A stretch of 64,000 bases of DNA from a candidate division FCPU426 bacterium (GTDB lineage: Bacteria > Oederibacteriota > Muellerivitia > Muellerivitales > Muellerivitaceae): NCBI GenBank assembly GCA_003152075.1, contig PLZG01000073.1, forward strand, positions 1 to 64,000. The letters run 5' to 3'. Below the pieces are notes generated by a model. That model did no database searches. It saw only the letters and a program-made list of their open reading frames with translations, and had not been told where the DNA came from. Each line of letters opens with the position of its first letter. Position 1 is the stretch's first letter. A program made the translations under genes and the position numbers. Shown here in pieces: positions 38,258 through 48,382 of the stretch.

Positions 38258-38869
38258 CTAATAGTCGAACTTAAACCGGTACGGGATTCGCAACCTCACC
38301 GGCACCGGCTCCCCACCCGCCAAGGCGGGAGTAAAAGTGGACTGCTGGACAGCGGCCAGGGCTGATTCGTCACAACCGTACCCTAAACCCTGAATCAAAT
38401 CCACCTTTTTTACCGCACCCGTGGCGTCAATGTCCACTTGTAAAATGACCACTCCCTCGATATTGGCGTGTTTGGCCGCCTCCGGATATTGGGCTTTTAC
38501 CTGGTTGATAAAGTGGGGTAATTGGCTGACTTGTGCGATGGATTTGTAAACACCCGTTTCCGCGTCCCCGCTGGGTCCCGCCGGTCCCGGCGCCGGAGCG
38601 GCTTGAGGTTCGGGTTTTGGAAGGGGCTTAGGGAGAGGCGGCGGGAGTATTCGCTTCAAGGTTTGAGGTTTTTGCCATTCCTCGTCTTCGGGGGGTTGGC
38701 TTTGGACCATGGAAATCTTCGAGGAAGAGGAAAGGTCTAAGTCAATCACCGACAAATCCAGGAAATGGTTTCGGCCAAGGAATAGCAGCGCCGTGAAAAA
38801 AAACAGGTGGATTCCAAAAGAAAGGGACCAAGGAGTCAAGGAAAGGGAGAGGAAAGTCCGGGGATTCAA
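38258..38869 (-). CDS. TonB family energy transducer
   Basis: N-terminal TM, PPPLPKPLPKPEP, YPEAAKHANIEGVVILQVDIDATGAV. Confidence 0.9.
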   Translation of the reverse strand: MNPRTFLSLSLTPWSLSFGIHLFFFTALLFLGRNHFLDLSVIDLDLSSSSKISMVQSQPPEDEEWQKPQTLKRILPPPLPKPLPKPEPQAAPAPGPAGPSGDAETGVYKSIAQVSQLPHFINQVKAQYPEAAKHANIEGVVILQVDIDATGAVKKVDLIQGLGYGCDESALAAVQQSTFTPALAGGEPVPVRLRIPYRFKFDY

Positions 38870-39282
38870 GGTTTAGCCTCGCCTTGAGCCACTCCGAGGG
38901 CGATTTTAGTGACACCCGCTTTCCTCACCAGGTCCAAGAGTTCAACGACTTTTCCATGGGTCACTTGGGTATCGGCCGAAAGAACGATCCGAATCTCCGG
39001 ATTCAGGGCCGCCGACTCCTTCAACTGGTTCTTCAATTGGTCCTTTTCGATTTTTTTATTCTGATAAAAAATTTCGCCCTTGGTATTAAGAATTAAGGCT
39101 TGGCTGGCCGGGGCGGTGGGGTTGGAAGTGAGGGCCTTAGGCACGTTTACTGGAATCGAGGGCGTGGAAATGAAGCTGGCCGTCAGCATAAAGATAATGA
39201 GAAGGACCAGCATGATGTCCACCAGGGGCACCACGTTAATCTGGGTGATGGCATCGTCCGAATCTCCCGAATGGGAAGCCAT
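38866..39282 (-). CDS. ExbD/TolR biopolymer transport protein
   Basis: INVVPLVDIMLVLLIIFMLT. Confidence 0.95.
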   Translation of the reverse strand: MASHSGDSDDAITQINVVPLVDIMLVLLIIFMLTASFISTPSIPVNVPKALTSNPTAPASQALILNTKGEIFYQNKKIEKDQLKNQLKESAALNPEIRIVLSADTQVTHGKVVELLDLVRKAGVTKIALGVAQGEAKP

Positions 39283-39286
39283 GGTT

Positions 39287-39910
39287 TTACCTTCTTTTCT
39301 TTGAGGCGTAAGCCAATAGCAACCGGGAAAGCCGGTCCGCGTTGGCCAGCGATCTCTTGATTTGGCCCTGAAAGTAGTTAAAGGAAGCCACAGCCGGGAT
39401 GGCGATCAAGAGCCCCATGGCGGTGGCCACCAGAGCTTCCGAAACCCCTTGCATGACGATGGCAGGCCCCGAAGTTCCGGCGGTCGCCAGGTCGTTAAAA
39501 GCCCTGATAATACCCAAGACCGTACCGAACAAACCGATAAAGGGCGCGTTGTTCCCCAGTGTCCCCAGCACCAATAAATTTTTCTCAAGAGACAATTTTT
39601 CCTGGATCCTGCGGCTTTCAAGAATTTGCTCCAGCGCTTCCCGATCCAAAGAGAGGTTTTCCAGGCCCGCCTTGAGGATAACGCCTTCCGGCGAGGATGC
39701 GTTTTCGACCAGCTTGAGGACTTGGGCAAAGTTGCCTTTAGCTAGCAATCCGGGGACCTTTTCCCCGAGCATTTCCGCGTCTTTGACCAGTTTGCGGAAC
39801 AGAAAATAACGGTCGAATACCACCGCCAAGCCCCACAAGGACAGCGCGATCAGGATATAAAGAACCCATACATTATTAATAAGCGCGAAGGCTTTAATGG
39901 CTTGAAACAT
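39287..39910 (-). CDS. MotA/TolQ/ExbB proton channel protein
   Basis: LGNNAPFIGLFGTVLGIIRAFNDL, GLLIAIPAV. Confidence 0.95.
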   Translation of the reverse strand: MFQAIKAFALINNVWVLYILIALSLWGLAVVFDRYFLFRKLVKDAEMLGEKVPGLLAKGNFAQVLKLVENASSPEGVILKAGLENLSLDREALEQILESRRIQEKLSLEKNLLVLGTLGNNAPFIGLFGTVLGIIRAFNDLATAGTSGPAIVMQGVSEALVATAMGLLIAIPAVASFNYFQGQIKRSLANADRLSRLLLAYASKKRR

Positions 39911-40041
39911 GAGCGACCTCGTTTATGTGAAGGTTTTTTGGAGGGAGAATCTTAACACAGGGCTCGGTTTAAATTCATCCCACTTGCCCAGGGGAATTGG
40001 ATGGCTGATTTTATCCAGAAAAAAGTTCAAAAGGCCTATTT

Positions 40042-40548
40042 TTAGTTGAACCGGCTGTTGATTTGGGCGATGGCTTGGAGGGCGGGGGCATAATCCGGAC
40101 TCAGCTCAAGCGCCTTGTTCAAATGTTCCATGGCCAAGTCGTCTTTTTTCAAGTGGAGATACACGCGGCCAAGATTGAAATGAGGGTAATGTCTCGGCTC
40201 ATAACGGGGGGCCTGGGTGGCTTTTTCCAGCCAGGGAATGGCTTCCTCCCACTTACCCTGCTCGATAAAATAAGCGCCGATGTCGTTGAAGGGATTCCCA
40301 AAGGAAGGGTCAAGATCAATGGCCTTCAGGCATTCCTCAATGGCTTCTTGGTATTCGCCCTGGAAGGAATAGGCCCATCCGAGGAAAGTATGGGCTTCGG
40401 CCGTCGGAAAGAGTTTCAATGAATCCCGGTAATAACGAATGGCCTTATCAACCTGCTGGTTCATTTGGGCCTGGTAGCCCTTCATCCAAAGCGACCGGGC
40501 TTTGGCTTGTTTTTCACGGCCGTTGGAAGGAAGTTCCTCATGGGTCAT
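40042..40548 (-). CDS. TPR protein
   Basis: Repeated TPR units e.g. AHTFLGWAYSFQGEYQEAIEECLKAIDLDP. Confidence 0.9.
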   Translation of the reverse strand: MTHEELPSNGREKQAKARSLWMKGYQAQMNQQVDKAIRYYRDSLKLFPTAEAHTFLGWAYSFQGEYQEAIEECLKAIDLDPSFGNPFNDIGAYFIEQGKWEEAIPWLEKATQAPRYEPRHYPHFNLGRVYLHLKKDDLAMEHLNKALELSPDYAPALQAIAQINSRFN

Positions 40549-40562
40549 GATTGTCTCCAGAC

Positions 40563-40599
40563 AATAAAAAGCCCGGGTTGTTTTAACCCGGGCTTTAAT
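40563..40599. terminator. Rho-independent terminator-like hairpin
   Basis: AATAAAAAGCCCGGGTTGTTTTAACCCGGGCTTTAATT; located just upstream of TPR ORF start. Confidence 0.8.
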
Positions 40600-40653
40600 T
40601 AAACCCCTTCTTGTTAATTCAACAAGCCGCTTGCCGCTTTGTCGACCAGTCTT

Positions 40654-42000
40654 TCAAGGTCCAAAAACATTCAGAAAGTCATTGCCTGTATCGCCGACGA
40701 CAATATAGCCGCCGCCAATAAATTGGAGACAAGAAGGAACATAGGGAACGAATTCATGGTAACTATGGGGGTCTCCCCAAGCCCTTCTCAATCCCACCTG
40801 AGTATATACAGTGCCGCTAGGAGGGGGCCAGGGGGCGGGAGTAACCCCCGTCGCGCTGATGATTTGATATTGTTCAACTTCACCATTATTGGTATCGCTG
40901 ACATAAAAGTCTCCTGTGTTATCCACCGTGAGCCCGTTCACGACACACCCCGGGATGAGGGTAAAGGAACCCAATATGCTGGTTCCTCCGGAGCTGTAGA
41001 TTTGGACCATGGAAGTGGTTACCCCACCCGAACCATAGGGGCCCGAATCGCCCACATACACGTTACCGAAAGTATCACAGGCAAGGGAGTTCGGGACTTT
41101 AAATTGGACACCCGCCGCGCCAAACCCACCGCCCGATCCATTCCAACGGTGGAGCCACAAAGGACTGCCACCAAGCACATCATAGTATGTGGTCGTTCCC
41201 CCGCCGTCGAACTCGTCTACATATCCATTCCCAGTATCTGCGACGTAAAAATGGCCGAATGTATCCGCGGTCAAGCATTTGGGATTGTTGAATGAGGCGC
41301 CGCCAAATCCTGGGGTGAAATACGAAAAAGGGCCACCATCAGAGGCGGTTGGACATAAAAAATAATTATTTTCGGCATACAAAGTCGCGCCGCCACTGCT
41401 TGAAGCATCCAATATTTCTACCATTCCTGGAAGCCCACCAACTAACCCCCCCGGTGAGGAGACAGCCAACCCCATCGGGTAATTAACCAGACTTGTTGTT
41501 TGAGTAACGCCGGTATAGGCGATGCAAGGGGTTGCTTGCCCTTTAACTATTATATTACCCGTGAAGTTATAAACCAGTACGCCGCCCCCGCTATTGGTGA
41601 ACTGCTCCAAAGCATTCACGATGATGCCAGCCTTGCTTTCCGCTTCGGCCACGTAAACGGTAGTTCCGTCGTAGTACATTCCATTCGCCCCGGCAGATGT
41701 TCCGTAGTTATTGTCATAAGCGGGCGTAAACGCGGGCGTCCATGTAATTGTGAATGTGGCGGATGGACTGATCGCACCAGTGGGAGTGAAGGTTGGAGTA
41801 CTAGTCGAAGTGGGAATAGTTCCTGTGGGGGTGGTAGATGTAGAAACTGTTCCAGTGGGAGTGTTTGTTGACCCCCCAGCGGACGGTGCGCTTGGTTTCG
41901 TGGGGGCGCTATTATTGTCCGAGCAGGCTAAAGGAATAATTAATCCCGAAAGCAGAATAAAAACTAGAAGGACTTTTTTTATTTCTCGTCTTTTTTTCAT
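40654..42000 (-). CDS. NHL-repeat beta-propeller lipoprotein with T/P-rich linker
   Basis: Lipobox LIIPLACS, TPT-rich linker, repeats NSLACDTFGNVYVGDSG. Confidence 0.85.
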   Translation of the reverse strand: MKKRREIKKVLLVFILLSGLIIPLACSDNNSAPTKPSAPSAGGSTNTPTGTVSTSTTPTGTIPTSTSTPTFTPTGAISPSATFTITWTPAFTPAYDNNYGTSAGANGMYYDGTTVYVAEAESKAGIIVNALEQFTNSGGGVLVYNFTGNIIVKGQATPCIAYTGVTQTTSLVNYPMGLAVSSPGGLVGGLPGMVEILDASSSGGATLYAENNYFLCPTASDGGPFSYFTPGFGGASFNNPKCLTADTFGHFYVADTGNGYVDEFDGGGTTTYYDVLGGSPLWLHRWNGSGGGFGAAGVQFKVPNSLACDTFGNVYVGDSGPYGSGGVTTSMVQIYSSGGTSILGSFTLIPGCVVNGLTVDNTGDFYVSDTNNGEVEQYQIISATGVTPAPWPPPSGTVYTQVGLRRAWGDPHSYHEFVPYVPSCLQFIGGGYIVVGDTGNDFLNVFGP

Positions 42001-42192
42001 TTTCCGCCTCGATCAACTTTATTAGGTCTAATCTTACCTAACTTTTCCCTTCTTTGCATAAACCGGGGCAAAAATGGGCCATCCGAGACCAAAATCAACG
42101 AATTCCTATCCATCCTATTTTCAATTTTGCTTTTATGTCAATTTGTTTGTTTCGGCGGTTTTCAACCCCCAGAAGGCTTTTTTTAACCTAGA

Positions 42193-43065
42193 TTACTCAA
42201 CACCAAAGGTTGTACCGACGTAAAGATTGAGGCCATTTCCAGCCAAAGAGCCGACGTCAGCGGGGATGTTATTGAAATATACACTATTCGTTGCGATTTT
42301 TGAGGCTCCATTGATTTGATCGAAACTGGTCCAGGTTTCATAGGCCCCTCCTATTAGGGAGAACCCATTCCCCAAATAAATTTCCAATCCTGCCCCGACG
42401 TTAAAACCAATACCCGAAAGGGTCTCATCGTCCACTCGTATGGTCGTGGTTTGGGTAGGATCTGTAATATACGAGCCCTGGCGCATCCAAAGCCAAGGAA
42501 AACTAAATCCGACGCTCACAAATGGTTGAGTGGGAAACTGGGTAAAAAAATAACGTTTAAAATCAATATTTAAGGATTCCAACCTTGCGGGACTGGTAAA
42601 GGTGACGGGGCCTGCAAAATAAAATGTTCCGGTGTGATCGCTTCGCCAATAACTCACTTCCGCGGCCCAAGGGCCTTCCCGGTGACCGACCAAGGCTCCA
42701 AAACCAAAATTTCTCTGGATGGTTGGAATTAAGTCCAACTCAGGGTTACCTATAAACGAAACCCCGCCGATTACAGTCGTACCAGGGTTAAATATTGTTT
42801 CAGTTGTACCGGTGAATTGACCCCATTGGTCAATGGTGGACGAAATTCCTACTCCGCCAACATAAGTCCGGCTTTTGACAAAATCATTCTGTTTCGCCCC
42901 GGATATCTCAACGGCTTCCCGGTCACTATCATCATCAGCCCACGCCACCCCTGCCAACCCGGTTAAAGTAATAAGAACCAACGCGAGCAATCCGGCTTTA
43001 TTGAATTTCATTCGTTGCGCCATCCCCCATTCTTGAGTTTCACGCAAGCAAGCCAAAATCCCCAT
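42193..43065 (-). CDS. Outer-membrane beta-barrel-like protein (start probably downstream at MAQRMKFNK or MKFNK)
   Basis: Signal peptide, paralogous to 45498-46328 (SRTYVGGVGIS / FGFGALVGHREGPWAAEVSYWRSDHTG). Confidence 0.75.
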   Translation of the reverse strand: MGILACLRETQEWGMAQRMKFNKAGLLALVLITLTGLAGVAWADDDSDREAVEISGAKQNDFVKSRTYVGGVGISSTIDQWGQFTGTTETIFNPGTTVIGGVSFIGNPELDLIPTIQRNFGFGALVGHREGPWAAEVSYWRSDHTGTFYFAGPVTFTSPARLESLNIDFKRYFFTQFPTQPFVSVGFSFPWLWMRQGSYITDPTQTTTIRVDDETLSGIGFNVGAGLEIYLGNGFSLIGGAYETWTSFDQINGASKIATNSVYFNNIPADVGSLAGNGLNLYVGTTFGVE

Positions 43066-43228
43066 TTGGCCTCGTTTGAGTTGTTATTTTAGCCTAGGGA
43101 ATATGGAAATATAAGGAAAACTTTCAAGGAAGCGGCCAAGAGCCTGAAGAACAAGGGTTTACAAACCACAAACGCCCTGATGGCCTAAAAGGGGAGAAGA
43201 AACCTTGGTTCAGGAAGCTTTTGCTTCT

Positions 43229-44398
43229 TTAGGGACCGAATTCTTGGACCGAACCCGTTGGATTGGTGCCATTTTCAAAATCCGTCACCCAAATATCTGA
43301 ACCTGATGAAACCACGCCATCGGGACTCACAAAAGCGGTGGAACCAGAAACACTATTCCATGACACGATCAAGTTGCCGCCCGCATTATATTCTTCAACG
43401 AGGCTGTTGGCTAAGTCCGCCGCGAAAACGTTTCCACTCCCGTCGACAGTGATCCCCAAAACATCCGACCCTGAAACCGTCGAAAAGCTTGACCAAGAAG
43501 AACCGTTGTAAACCTGGATCAACTCATTCCCGGCGTCCGCGACATACAAGGTTTTCACGGGTCCGGCCGAGATAACGGCCGCAACCGCGCTAGGGCTTGA
43601 AAAAAGACCAGTTCCCGTATTCCATTGATTTATGTAATTAACCGTGCTGCCAGTCGTCGTAAATTCCTCCACCGTATTATTTCCGGTATCAGCCACATAA
43701 ATATTGCCACCCCCATCCACCGCGATCCCTTCAGGATTCAAAAAAGAAGTGGCCGATCCGCCGGACCAGGAAGACCAGGAAGTAACAGTGGCTCCCGCCG
43801 AATTGAATTCATAGACGGTATTCTTCAGCCTGTCGAGCACGTAAAAGTTTCCCGTGCCCTGGTTCACGGCGACGCCATAAGGCTCACCGAAAGGCGCACT
43901 TCCATATTGCGTCAAAGTGGTTACCGCGCCACCGCCTGAAGTTAAAACTTGAACGACGTTACCCGAATTACCATCACCTTCGGCCAGATAAATGTTTCCA
44001 TTACCGAGCGCCAAGCCGTTTGGAAAATTCACGTTGGGTTGGGCCCATCCCGTTTTATAAGGGAGAGGGGTCGCCGCGAAAGTATTGGTCGGTGTGCCGG
44101 TATTCGTCGGCGTACTCGTCACAGTTGGGGTAGCGGTTGAAAACGCAGTGTTCGTGATTGTCGGCGTAGGGGTATTGGTTGCGGTCGATGTCGGAGTGGA
44201 GGTGATTCCGCCTAAATTCGTAGCGGTGATTGTCGGAGTCACTGTCGGCGTAATGGTGTTCGTCGCGGTGTAACCGGCCCAGAATGTAGCGGTCGGAATC
44301 GGGGTTGGAGTCAAAGCAGGACTCGTTGGATTATTCGAACAGGCCATAGGAATGGTCAACCCCAATAAAATGATGAGCGCCCCAAAAATCTTTTTCAT
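43229..44398 (-). CDS. NHL-repeat beta-propeller lipoprotein with T/P-rich linker
   Basis: GLTIPMACSNNPTSP lipobox, (T/P)n linker, EGIAVDGGGNIYVADTGNNTVEEF. Confidence 0.88.
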   Translation of the reverse strand: MKKIFGALIILLGLTIPMACSNNPTSPALTPTPIPTATFWAGYTATNTITPTVTPTITATNLGGITSTPTSTATNTPTPTITNTAFSTATPTVTSTPTNTGTPTNTFAATPLPYKTGWAQPNVNFPNGLALGNGNIYLAEGDGNSGNVVQVLTSGGGAVTTLTQYGSAPFGEPYGVAVNQGTGNFYVLDRLKNTVYEFNSAGATVTSWSSWSGGSATSFLNPEGIAVDGGGNIYVADTGNNTVEEFTTTGSTVNYINQWNTGTGLFSSPSAVAAVISAGPVKTLYVADAGNELIQVYNGSSWSSFSTVSGSDVLGITVDGSGNVFAADLANSLVEEYNAGGNLIVSWNSVSGSTAFVSPDGVVSSGSDIWVTDFENGTNPTGSVQEFGP

Positions 44399-44448
44399 CT
44401 CGAATTTCCTTTTCTTAACCTTCCATAGCTATAAATCCAAACTGCGCT

Positions 44449-45501
44449 TTAAGGAGCAAAAACGAAAATACGCGTTCCGGCGGGATCAGCTACACATAAA
44501 GTTCCAGCTTGAGCTCCCGCGCCAACAATCGCTATTCCCTTGGGGCTCATCAACTGGCCGCCCCCATTAAAAATATTAATGGGCGACTGAACTAAGCCTG
44601 GCCCGGATAAGAATTCCTCGATTTGATGGTTGCCAGCATCCGCCACGTAAAGATTATTCCCAGAATCGAATGCAATACCGCCAGGGCCGTTAAACCCGGG
44701 AATGGTAATACCCGCTGAACCGGTTGTGGAATTGAAAAAACGGATTTGATTATCACCACAGGCTACAGCCGCATCACCAATGCTATCCAACCCCAAACCA
44801 TAGAAAGTCACGGCTTGGGAAATAACCCCGTTGGTTCCAAAAATGGAAATAGGGGCTCCACTCGAATTCATTTTGACGATGCGATTATTGCCCGTGTCGC
44901 TTACGTAAACGTTGTTGGCGCTGTCAACAGCCACTCCCTGGGGTCCCGCGAAAGTTATCCCGTTGGCGTTGGTAAATTGAGCCAATAAATTCCCAAAAGC
45001 GTCGTATTGATTGACCCCATTAGTTCCGCTTCCCACTACATAAAGGATACCCGCGCTATCCACCGCCACTCCTTTGGGGGTGGTAAAAGAGATTTTTCCC
45101 TTTCCTTTTCCGCCGTCTCCCCAGGAGGTAACCAGAACACCACCGGAAGTATATTTTTTCACCGCGTTATTACCCGTGTCGGCCACATACACATTTCCGC
45201 TTGAATCCACCGCGACTCCCGAAGGGGCGTTGAACCCGACCCAAGTGTTAGTGACAAAGGGTGTGGGAGATCCAGTAGGTGTAGGTGATGGGGGCACAGG
45301 CGTGTTGGTAGATGTTGGAGTGGCTGTCCACGTCGGATTAATGGCCACAACAGTCTGCAAAGGACTTTGGAAATTAGGCGCTGAGGGCGATTTACTGGTA
45401 CAGGCCATGTTGAAATAGGTGGCCCAAATACCGACAAGCCCAAACATTAAAAGGATGAATAGCTTTTTCACAAAATTAACCTTTTCACTTTTAAAAATCA
45501 T
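44449..45501 (-). CDS. NHL-repeat beta-propeller lipoprotein
   Basis: GVAVDSSGNVYVADTGNNAVKKY repeats. Confidence 0.9.
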   Translation of the reverse strand: MIFKSEKVNFVKKLFILLMFGLVGIWATYFNMACTSKSPSAPNFQSPLQTVVAINPTWTATPTSTNTPVPPSPTPTGSPTPFVTNTWVGFNAPSGVAVDSSGNVYVADTGNNAVKKYTSGGVLVTSWGDGGKGKGKISFTTPKGVAVDSAGILYVVGSGTNGVNQYDAFGNLLAQFTNANGITFAGPQGVAVDSANNVYVSDTGNNRIVKMNSSGAPISIFGTNGVISQAVTFYGLGLDSIGDAAVACGDNQIRFFNSTTGSAGITIPGFNGPGGIAFDSGNNLYVADAGNHQIEEFLSGPGLVQSPINIFNGGGQLMSPKGIAIVGAGAQAGTLCVADPAGTRIFVFAP

Positions 45502-46328
45502 TGAAAACCAACCGTTGTTCCAACCATAAAAACAAGCCCGCTTCCATCATCACTGCCGGTGTAACCGTTAATATTTAGTCGATTATATTGGACCACCGGG
45601 CTGATTGAACCTTGCGATTGGTCGAAGCTGGCCCAACGCTCATACCCACCGGCCATAACTGAAATCGTAGGGGTGATGTAATACTCCGCCCCAATGCCTA
45701 TGTTCAGGCCCAAACCGGCCAGCGTAACTGACCCAATTTGCATATTCCCGTTTGGGTCAAAATTCGCCGCGGCGTTGGAAACAACAATCCAGGGAAAGCT
45801 CACCCCCAAGTTAATGAAAGGTTGTAACTGAAGTTCGGTTAAAAAATATCTTTTAAAGTCCAAATTGATCGAGTTATACACGGCCGTGTCTTGGCCAAAA
45901 GCAACGCTGGTCGGGGTGGACATTGTGGGCGAGGTTACTGACGCCGGGCCAAAGGAAGCCGTGTGATTTGATTGATAATAACTCACTTCCAAAGCGTAAG
46001 CCTCTTCCCGGTGCCCGACAAGCAGTCCAAACCCGAAGTTTTGGCTAATGGAGGGAATAAGGTCTATTTCATAAGCGTTATTAAGGGAGGAATAATTCTG
46101 ACCGCTGAATATTCCACCATTCCCCACGCTTACCGAGGTTCCCACGGCCCCAATATAGGTTCTCGAGTGAAGATAATCGCTGGGATTGCCCCCATCCGCT
46201 TTGGCGTTAGATCCCAGGGACAGGAAAAGGCCCAAGAGGGTGAATATGAGAAAAAATTTATGTTCAGTTCTTTTCATTTTTACTTTCAGGGCTGTTTCGA
46301 TATTCCGCTGGCAAATCATTAGACGCAC
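45498..46328 (-). CDS. Outer-membrane beta-barrel-like protein
   Basis: SRTYIGAVGTSVSVGNGG..FGFGLLVGHREEAYALEVSYYQSNHTASF; overlaps next ORF by ATGA. Confidence 0.75.
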   Translation of the reverse strand: MRLMICQRNIETALKVKMKRTEHKFFLIFTLLGLFLSLGSNAKADGGNPSDYLHSRTYIGAVGTSVSVGNGGIFSGQNYSSLNNAYEIDLIPSISQNFGFGLLVGHREEAYALEVSYYQSNHTASFGPASVTSPTMSTPTSVAFGQDTAVYNSINLDFKRYFLTELQLQPFINLGVSFPWIVVSNAAANFDPNGNMQIGSVTLAGLGLNIGIGAEYYITPTISVMAGGYERWASFDQSQGSISPVVQYNRLNINGYTGSDDGSGLVFMVGTTVGFQ

Positions 46329-46396
46329 AGGGCCGTCATTTTAGCTCATTTATTTATTCGTCATATTAAAAAATAAGGATTTTCTGGAGGAAAAGC

Positions 46397-47107
46397 CTAA
46401 GCGATGGATTTTTTCCTCGATTTATACCATCCAATCACCAGGCAAAGGGCGCTTAAGGCCAAAAAAGGCCAAAAAGTAAAGGTACGGCTCCCCAGGGACA
46501 ACTTAACGTAGAGAAAAGGCACCCAGACCGCGAAGGCAAGAAAATAAAAATTGGCGGCTGGATTGGGCGTGACTTTTGGCGGGACGGGTTCTTCTGGTTG
46601 GCTTACCCTGGGGGAATCGGTGATATTTCTTTCCCGGTTAAGGTTGCGGATCTCCCCGTTCATTTGATGGATGGCATTCACGTTGTCCACCAGGACCCGG
46701 TGAGAAATCCAAAGGGAACGAATGTTTAAAAGCAAAGCCACCCAAATAAAAACATGATGAACCCCCATCGTAACAGCGCCCACCGAAACTCCCCCGCCCA
46801 ATACCGCTGCCGTGACCGAGAATAAAATCGCCAACATCAAGGCAGGATAAGAACGGTTTTTATAATCCTTGGTCTTTTGAATCCATTCGGGATTCAACCC
46901 AAATTCCTGGACCTTCTGCTTGATGGATTTGCCGCTCCCAATGAAAAAACCGAAAATCAGGCATTGCAATAAAATGATGAGGGTGGCGGTGAAAAGGCCC
47001 CAAAGCATGTGATACCCCACGGGGAAGCGATGGGAATAAACCAACCCCATTGTGGCAAGGTAAAAAAGAAGGATGGTCATGCTTACGCTAGCGAACACAG
47101 TCGGCAT
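46397..47107 (-). CDS. Membrane hypothetical protein
   Basis: Multi-TM 236-aa ORF. Confidence 0.7.
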   Translation of the reverse strand: MPTVFASVSMTILLFYLATMGLVYSHRFPVGYHMLWGLFTATLIILLQCLIFGFFIGSGKSIKQKVQEFGLNPEWIQKTKDYKNRSYPALMLAILFSVTAAVLGGGVSVGAVTMGVHHVFIWVALLLNIRSLWISHRVLVDNVNAIHQMNGEIRNLNRERNITDSPRVSQPEEPVPPKVTPNPAANFYFLAFAVWVPFLYVKLSLGSRTFTFWPFLALSALCLVIGWYKSRKKSIA

Positions 47108-47127
47108 TTTATTTCCTCAAACTTAGG

Positions 47128-48210
47128 TTATTTTTTGAACGCGGCTTTAACGGCCGGATGGACTAACACACCATGGTCAATGTTCAAACCATGCTGAATG
47201 GCGGGATTTTTCCTCACGGCTTCCTTATAACCATGCCGCGCGATTTCCAGGACAAAGGGCAGGGTGGAATTGGTTAAGGCGTAGGTGGAGGTCATTCCGA
47301 CAGCGCCGGGGATATTCGTGACGCAGTAATGAACTACTCCGTGCTTCGTATAAACAGGATCGCTATGTGTCGTGGGTTTGGCGGTTTCCACGCATCCCCC
47401 TTGGTCGATGGCCACGTCTACGATGACCGAACCTGGTTTCATTTGTTTCACCATGGCTTCGGTGACCAATCGGGGAGCCTTGGCCCCCTCTATATAGATA
47501 GCCCCAATCAAAAGATCCGCGTCCCGTACTTCCTCACGGATGACCCTCCGGTTGGAAACCAAGGTAATCACGTTTTTGGGAAGGATCTCTTCCAAGTGGC
47601 GCAGGCGGGAAGGATTCACATCCAGCACCGTCACCCTCGCTCCTAACCCCGCCGCGGTCTTGGCGGCATTGCTTCCCACCACTCCCCCGCCCAGGATCAC
47701 GACCTTAGCCGGCCTCACCCCCGGTACACCCCCCAATAAAATACCCTTGCCGCCCATTGACCTTTCCAAGTACTTAGCGCCTTCCTGGATGGCCATCTTG
47801 CCGGCAACTTCGCTCATGGGGGTTAAAAGGGGATGCTCGCCCGAGGCCAGGCGAATGGTTTCATAGGCGATGGCTACCGACTTGGTTTTAAGGATGGCCC
47901 GGGTTAATTCCTTGGCGGCCGCGAAATGAAAGTAGCAGAATAAAATTTGCCCCTTTCGAATGAGGGGATATTCGACGGGTTGGGGTTCCTTAACCTTTAA
48001 GATCATTTCAGCGCGGCGAAAAAGGCTTTCCTTTTGGGTTATTTCGGCCCCAGCGTCTTTAAGTTCCTCGTCCGAGATGCCGCTGCCTTGTCCGGCTCCC
48101 TTTTCTACCAAGACGGTATGCCCCGCCGCGACTAATTCTTCAACTCCACCGGGAACCACCCCGATTCGAAATTCATTATCTTTAATCTCTTTAGGAACCC
48201 CGATAATCAA
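47128..48210 (-). CDS. ald: Alanine dehydrogenase
   Basis: MIIGVPKEIKDNEFRIGVVPGGVEELV, VILGGGVVGSNAAKTAAGLGA, VDVAIDQGGCVET. Confidence 0.96.
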   Translation of the reverse strand: MIIGVPKEIKDNEFRIGVVPGGVEELVAAGHTVLVEKGAGQGSGISDEELKDAGAEITQKESLFRRAEMILKVKEPQPVEYPLIRKGQILFCYFHFAAAKELTRAILKTKSVAIAYETIRLASGEHPLLTPMSEVAGKMAIQEGAKYLERSMGGKGILLGGVPGVRPAKVVILGGGVVGSNAAKTAAGLGARVTVLDVNPSRLRHLEEILPKNVITLVSNRRVIREEVRDADLLIGAIYIEGAKAPRLVTEAMVKQMKPGSVIVDVAIDQGGCVETAKPTTHSDPVYTKHGVVHYCVTNIPGAVGMTSTYALTNSTLPFVLEIARHGYKEAVRKNPAIQHGLNIDHGVLVHPAVKAAFKK

Positions 48211-48382
48211 GTTGACCTCCGCTTAAATACGAAAGGCGGCCTTTTGAGCCGCCCTTCCATAATTCAACATTCATGCCTCTCTTCCATAAAAACTATAAGG
48301 AGAGCGGTATAGTCCCACATTCAACTTGCGAAATTCTCAATGTTAGGTAGGAGATAATTGAGAATTCAAAATTGCCTTAATC

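Noticed and set aside
48235-48253. GGCGGC-CTTTTGA-GCCGCC hairpin as a terminator
   Set aside because: No T-tract on either strand and located upstream of ald; function unclear.
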